In this document: positions 61,720 through 64,000 of the stretch, piece after piece
Position numbering within the stretch: the stretch's first letter is position 1
Layout of the letters: each line of letters begins with the position of its first letter
DNA from: Bradyrhizobium sp. ORS 278
GTDB lineage: Bacteria; Pseudomonadota; Alphaproteobacteria; Rhizobiales; Xanthobacteraceae
Assembly: GCF_000026145.1 (NCBI RefSeq)
Contig: NC_009445.1
Location: 1,116,001-1,180,000 of the forward strand
DNA: 64,000 nt
Reading direction: 5' to 3'
Program-made: the position numbers and the translations under genes
Notes under the pieces: generated by a model
The model's database searches: none
The model's input: the letters and a program-made list of their open reading frames with translations, nothing else
What the model was told of the DNA's origin: nothing

Positions 61720-62125
61720 TCGCGGAGTCCGCGCCGTCGGCGCCGAGTTGTTAACCGATCCCCCGCCAAGCAGGAGACGGCCTTGCCCGGGCGAGGAACG
61801 ATGGTCGCGGGTCGGCCTTGAGACCCCACCTGATCTTCCATCGGCTAATACCTGCAGCGGTGGGCAGCTGCGAGGAGTAACAACATCCTCCTCCAACCGC
61901 ACACTATTGCCGTGATTGTGTCTGCTAACTGATCAAGCGGCGTGACGCGGGCCTGAACAGCCGGGTTGCAGCCGCAGATGGTAGGCGAGCACGGCACATC
62001 CCACGCCGTGGAAACCATATTAGGCGTTGCTGCTGGACTCTCGAAACCGGCCGCGCAATGATTTGTTCATCATACCGGCGCGGTTGCCGGACGATGTCAT
62101 CAGTCGCGTATAAGAGGCGTTAACC
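61720..62125 (+). other. Non-coding region upstream of rcdA
   Basis: I see no gene here. It holds a GAGGA/TCCTC stem (61872-61876, 61886-61890) with loop GTAACAACA, two TTAACC sequences (near 61748 and 62118, the latter touching the rcdA start) that resemble CtrA half-sites, and ends in GAGGCGTTAACC just before the rcdA ATG. Confidence 0.4.
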
Positions 62126-62638
62126 ATGTCGGACCGTTTGCTGGGCGATGGCGCTCTTGTTCAGTTCAATGAGCGGCTCACCAACTCTGCTGCATTCGGC
62201 GCGCTGTTCCGGGAAGGCATGGATCTGGTCGAGGAGACCGCCGCCTATCTCGACGGCGAGGGCCGCAATGAGGCCAAGGCGCTCGACCGCGCCGTCAGCC
62301 TGACCTACGCGACCGAGAGCATGCGGCTGACCACGCGCCTGATGCAGCTCGCCTCCTGGCTGCTGCTGCACCGCGCGGTGAAGGAGGGCGAGATGACCCT
62401 CGGCCAGGCCAACCGCGAGAAGACCAAGGTGAAGCTGACCGCCGCCGATCCCGGCCCGGCCGACCTGCTGGAAAAGCTGCCGCAGCAGCTGCAGGATCTG
62501 ATCGCCCGCTCGATGAGCCTGCAGGGCCGCGTCCGCCGCCTCGACTCCACCATCCATTCGCCGCCGCCGGACCAGAGCGCGATCGGCAATCCCCTGGTTC
62601 CGCACCTGAACCGGCTGAAGGCTGCCTTCGAGCAATAA
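62126..62638 (+). CDS. rcdA: DUF1465 / RcdA-type cell-cycle protein
   Basis: The 170-residue, mainly helical protein has the DUF1465 pattern: FREGMDLVEETAAYLDGEGR, seen as FREGMDLVEETAAYLDG, then YATESMRLTTRLMQLASWLLLHRAV. DUF1465 corresponds to RcdA, the adaptor that helps deliver CtrA and other substrates to ClpXP in Caulobacter. The C-terminal quarter (from about residue 130) is proline- and serine-rich and ends LKAAFEQ, likely flexible. A terminator follows 60 bases after the stop. The TTAACC overlapping its start could bind CtrA. Confidence 0.85.
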   Translation: MSDRLLGDGALVQFNERLTNSAAFGALFREGMDLVEETAAYLDGEGRNEAKALDRAVSLTYATESMRLTTRLMQLASWLLLHRAVKEGEMTLGQANREKTKVKLTAADPGPADLLEKLPQQLQDLIARSMSLQGRVRRLDSTIHSPPPDQSAIGNPLVPHLNRLKAAFEQ

Positions 62639-62698
62639 GCCGGCGTGGCACTCGGCCTCGGCCGAGCCGGCTGTGTCAGCTGACGAGCCGGACAAACA

Positions 62699-62726
62699 AA
62701 AACGCCCCCGTTTCCGGGGGCGTTTT
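62699..62726. terminator. Bidirectional terminator between rcdA and rpmE
   Basis: A perfect 12-bp stem with A4 at its left foot and T4 at its right (62699-62710 with 62715-62726, loop TTTC) can serve the rightward rcdA and the leftward rpmE. Confidence 0.85.
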
Positions 62727-62781
62727 GCTGTGGGCATTTCGGGGGCTGGCCTGGAGCCGCGCCGAGGCGGCTCACACCGCA

Positions 62782-63009
62782 TCAATCCTTCTTGAGGAAG
62801 CCCTGGAACTTCTTCTGGAAGCGCGAGACGCGGCCGCCGCGATCCATGATCTGCTGGGTGCCGCCGGTCCAGGCCGGGTGCGACTTCGGGTCGATGTCGA
62901 GGTTGAGCTTGTCGCCCTCTTTGCCCCAGGTCGAACGGGTCTGGTACTCGGTGCCGTCGGTCATCACGACCGTAATCGTATGATAATTCGGGTGAATGTC
63001 GGCTTTCAT
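62782..63009 (-). CDS. rpmE: 50S ribosomal protein L31
   Basis: The ATG at 63009 gives 75 residues, the usual length for alphaproteobacterial L31; the longer reading from 63039 is not needed. It begins [21 protein letters not shown] and shows the family's HPAWTG and [10 protein letters not shown]. There are no cysteines, so it is the zinc-free (C-minus) form of the protein. It is transcribed alone, leftward, with a shared terminator at its 3' end. The ABC exporter gene is divergent upstream. Confidence 0.95.
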   Translation of the reverse strand: MKADIHPNYHTITVVMTDGTEYQTRSTWGKEGDKLNLDIDPKSHPAWTGGTQQIMDRGGRVSRFQKKFQGFLKKD

Positions 63010-63244
63010 GGCAGATCCTGCGGCGTGATGCGACGACATGACGGGGCGCGGCCGCGCCTGATCCTGTCGTCACTGAAGGGGGACAATTGGCGCGTTCTAT
63101 AGCCCAAGGTCCCGCCCAAAACAAGCCAAGGTCGCCAAACAAGCCAGGGGTGCCGGTCGGCACCTTGGTATGTTTCCGGATTTGCCAAGCGACGTGCGGC
63201 GGGCCTATCACGACGGCAGATTGGATGAATTCTCAGGTGATCCC

Positions 63245-64000
63245 ATGAGTGCAGTGGAACGGCTTGACGGGCGGCAGGGCGCGGCCCCTTCGGCGCAGGA
63301 GGCGGTCCAGGACGCCGTCGCCGCGGTCGAGGCCCTGACCGAGCCGGCGACGCCGGTCCGCCGCTCCAAGCTGCGTCCACTGCTGGCACTGGCGCCCTAT
63401 ATCGCCCGTTACCGCGTTCGCGCCTTTCTCGCTCTGGTCGCACTGACGATCGCCGCTCTCACCACGCTGCTGGTCCCGGTCGCGGTCCGCCGCATGATCG
63501 ATTTCGGCTTCACGCCGAAGGGCATCGCGCTGATCAACAGCTATTTCAGCGTCATGATCGCGGTGGTCGCCGTGCTCGCGCTGGCCAGCGCCGCTCGCTA
63601 TTACCTGGTCATGACCATCGGCGAGCGCATCGTCGCCGATCTCCGCCGCGACGTGTTCGCGCATCTGATGTCGCTGTCGCCTTCGTTCTTCGATTCCGCG
63701 CGCTCCGGCGAATTGGTGTCGCGGCTCACCGCCGACACCACGCAGATCAAGTCGGCCGCCGGCGCCTCGGTCTCGATCGCGCTGCGCAACCTGCTGCTGT
63801 TTCTAGGCGCCACCGCGATGATGGTGTTCACCAGCCCGAAATTGTCCGGCTTCGTGCTGCTGGCCATTCCGCTGATCGTGCTGCCGCTGGTCGCGTTCGG
63901 GCGCTGGGTGCGCCGCCTGTCGCGCAATGCCCAGGACACGCTGGCCGACGCCTCGGCCTATGCCTCCGAGCTGGTCGGCGCCATCCGCACGGTGCAGGCC
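63245..64000 (+). CDS. ABC exporter, transmembrane domain (partial, 5' end)
   Basis: The frame starts at ATG 63245, with AGGTGATCCC before it, and stays open to the window's end (252 codons). After a polar N-terminus of about 45 residues, four or more membrane helices follow in an ABC-exporter pattern, with RMIDFGF, a GERIVADLRRDVFAHLMSLSPSFFD coupling segment seen as RIVADLRRDVFAHLMS and FFDSARSGELVSRLTADT. The ATP-binding half lies outside. The pattern is that of MsbA/lipid-A or multidrug-type exporters. Genes of this kind commonly flank rpmE in Bradyrhizobium. Confidence 0.9.
   Translation, partial: MSAVERLDGRQGAAPSAQEAVQDAVAAVEALTEPATPVRRSKLRPLLALAPYIARYRVRAFLALVALTIAALTTLLVPVAVRRMIDFGFTPKGIALINSYFSVMIAVVAVLALASAARYYLVMTIGERIVADLRRDVFAHLMSLSPSFFDSARSGELVSRLTADTTQIKSAAGASVSIALRNLLLFLGATAMMVFTSPKLSGFVLLAIPLIVLPLVAFGRWVRRLSRNAQDTLADASAYASELVGAIRTVQA

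Noticed and set aside
62120..63211. Leftward open frame spanning rcdA, the terminator and rpmE
   Set aside because: It covers two real genes and a strong terminator in the wrong strand or frame; its content has no domain.

Overview
The window is a GC-rich alphaproteobacterial chromosome segment that looks like Bradyrhizobium or a close relative (Nitrobacteraceae). The evidence is a PhyR-type general stress regulator, alphaproteobacterial families (DUF2865, DUF2849, DUF934, DUF1192, DUF1465/RcdA), a cysNC fusion beside cysG-DUF2849-cysI, and several families of dispersed palindromic repeats of the kind that litter Bradyrhizobium intergenic DNA. I saw no tRNA, rRNA, CRISPR array, prophage or insertion sequence. 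The content is mostly core metabolism and envelope functions.

Layout. 1-5.3 kb: the 3' end of phyR, a small TonB-domain protein, a secreted hypothetical protein, a YqjE-like/YqjD-like (DUF1469/DUF883) pair, an AI-2E family permease, an L,D-transpeptidase and a DUF2865 protein. Two sites here match the EcfG/PhyR promoter (GGAAC-N16/17-CGTT) exactly, in front of the DUF883 gene and the L,D-transpeptidase. 5.3-10 kb: a chemoreceptor, a 51-residue membrane protein and malate synthase G. 10-11.5 kb: a gene-poor stretch of repeats plus a Uma2-like gene remnant. 11.5-13.6 kb: a ClpP-like periplasmic protein and a di-haem cytochrome c.

13.8-25.4 kb: assimilatory sulfate reduction and uptake. cysD-cysNC run leftward. 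cysG-DUF2849-cysI-DUF934-cysH run rightward, followed by the sulfate ABC transporter (binding protein, CysT, CysW, CysA). The divergent cysD/cysG control region has three related AT-rich boxes. CysH has the paired-cysteine signature of an APS reductase, so the PAPS made by CysC may serve sulfation.

25.8-43.9 kb: a CAP-domain lipoprotein, patatin and 3-hydroxybutyrate dehydrogenase, a SemiSWEET, a second L,D-transpeptidase, a polysaccharide flippase, a DsbD-like thiol protein, YqgE, a TfdA-like dioxygenase, two SDRs, a sugar dehydrogenase frameshifted in its signal peptide, a CsbD/DUF883-like stress protein, a DUF459 SGNH protein lacking expected catalytic residues, a lytic transglycosylase divergent from galU (with a CtrA-like box between), and a diguanylate cyclase. 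44.4-52.1 kb: a complete dipeptide/oligopeptide-type ABC transporter operon with two paralogous Tat-exported binding proteins. 52.1-64 kb: a Cache chemoreceptor fused to PilZ, feruloyl-CoA synthase with a divergent MarR regulator, a 7TM-PAS-GGDEF-EAL protein with a degenerate GGDEF, a quinone oxidoreductase, DUF1192, a candidate small RNA, RcdA (DUF1465), ribosomal protein L31 and the start of an ABC exporter.

Three regulatory themes recur: general stress control (PhyR/EcfG), c-di-GMP (a cyclase, an EAL protein and a PilZ receptor) and cell cycle/CtrA (RcdA and a CtrA-like box). I found no clear wholly new multi-gene system. The best leads are the structured RNA candidate at about 61.56-61.71 kb, the cys control-region boxes, the EcfG sites, the chemoreceptor-PilZ fusion and the apparently non-catalytic SGNH protein.
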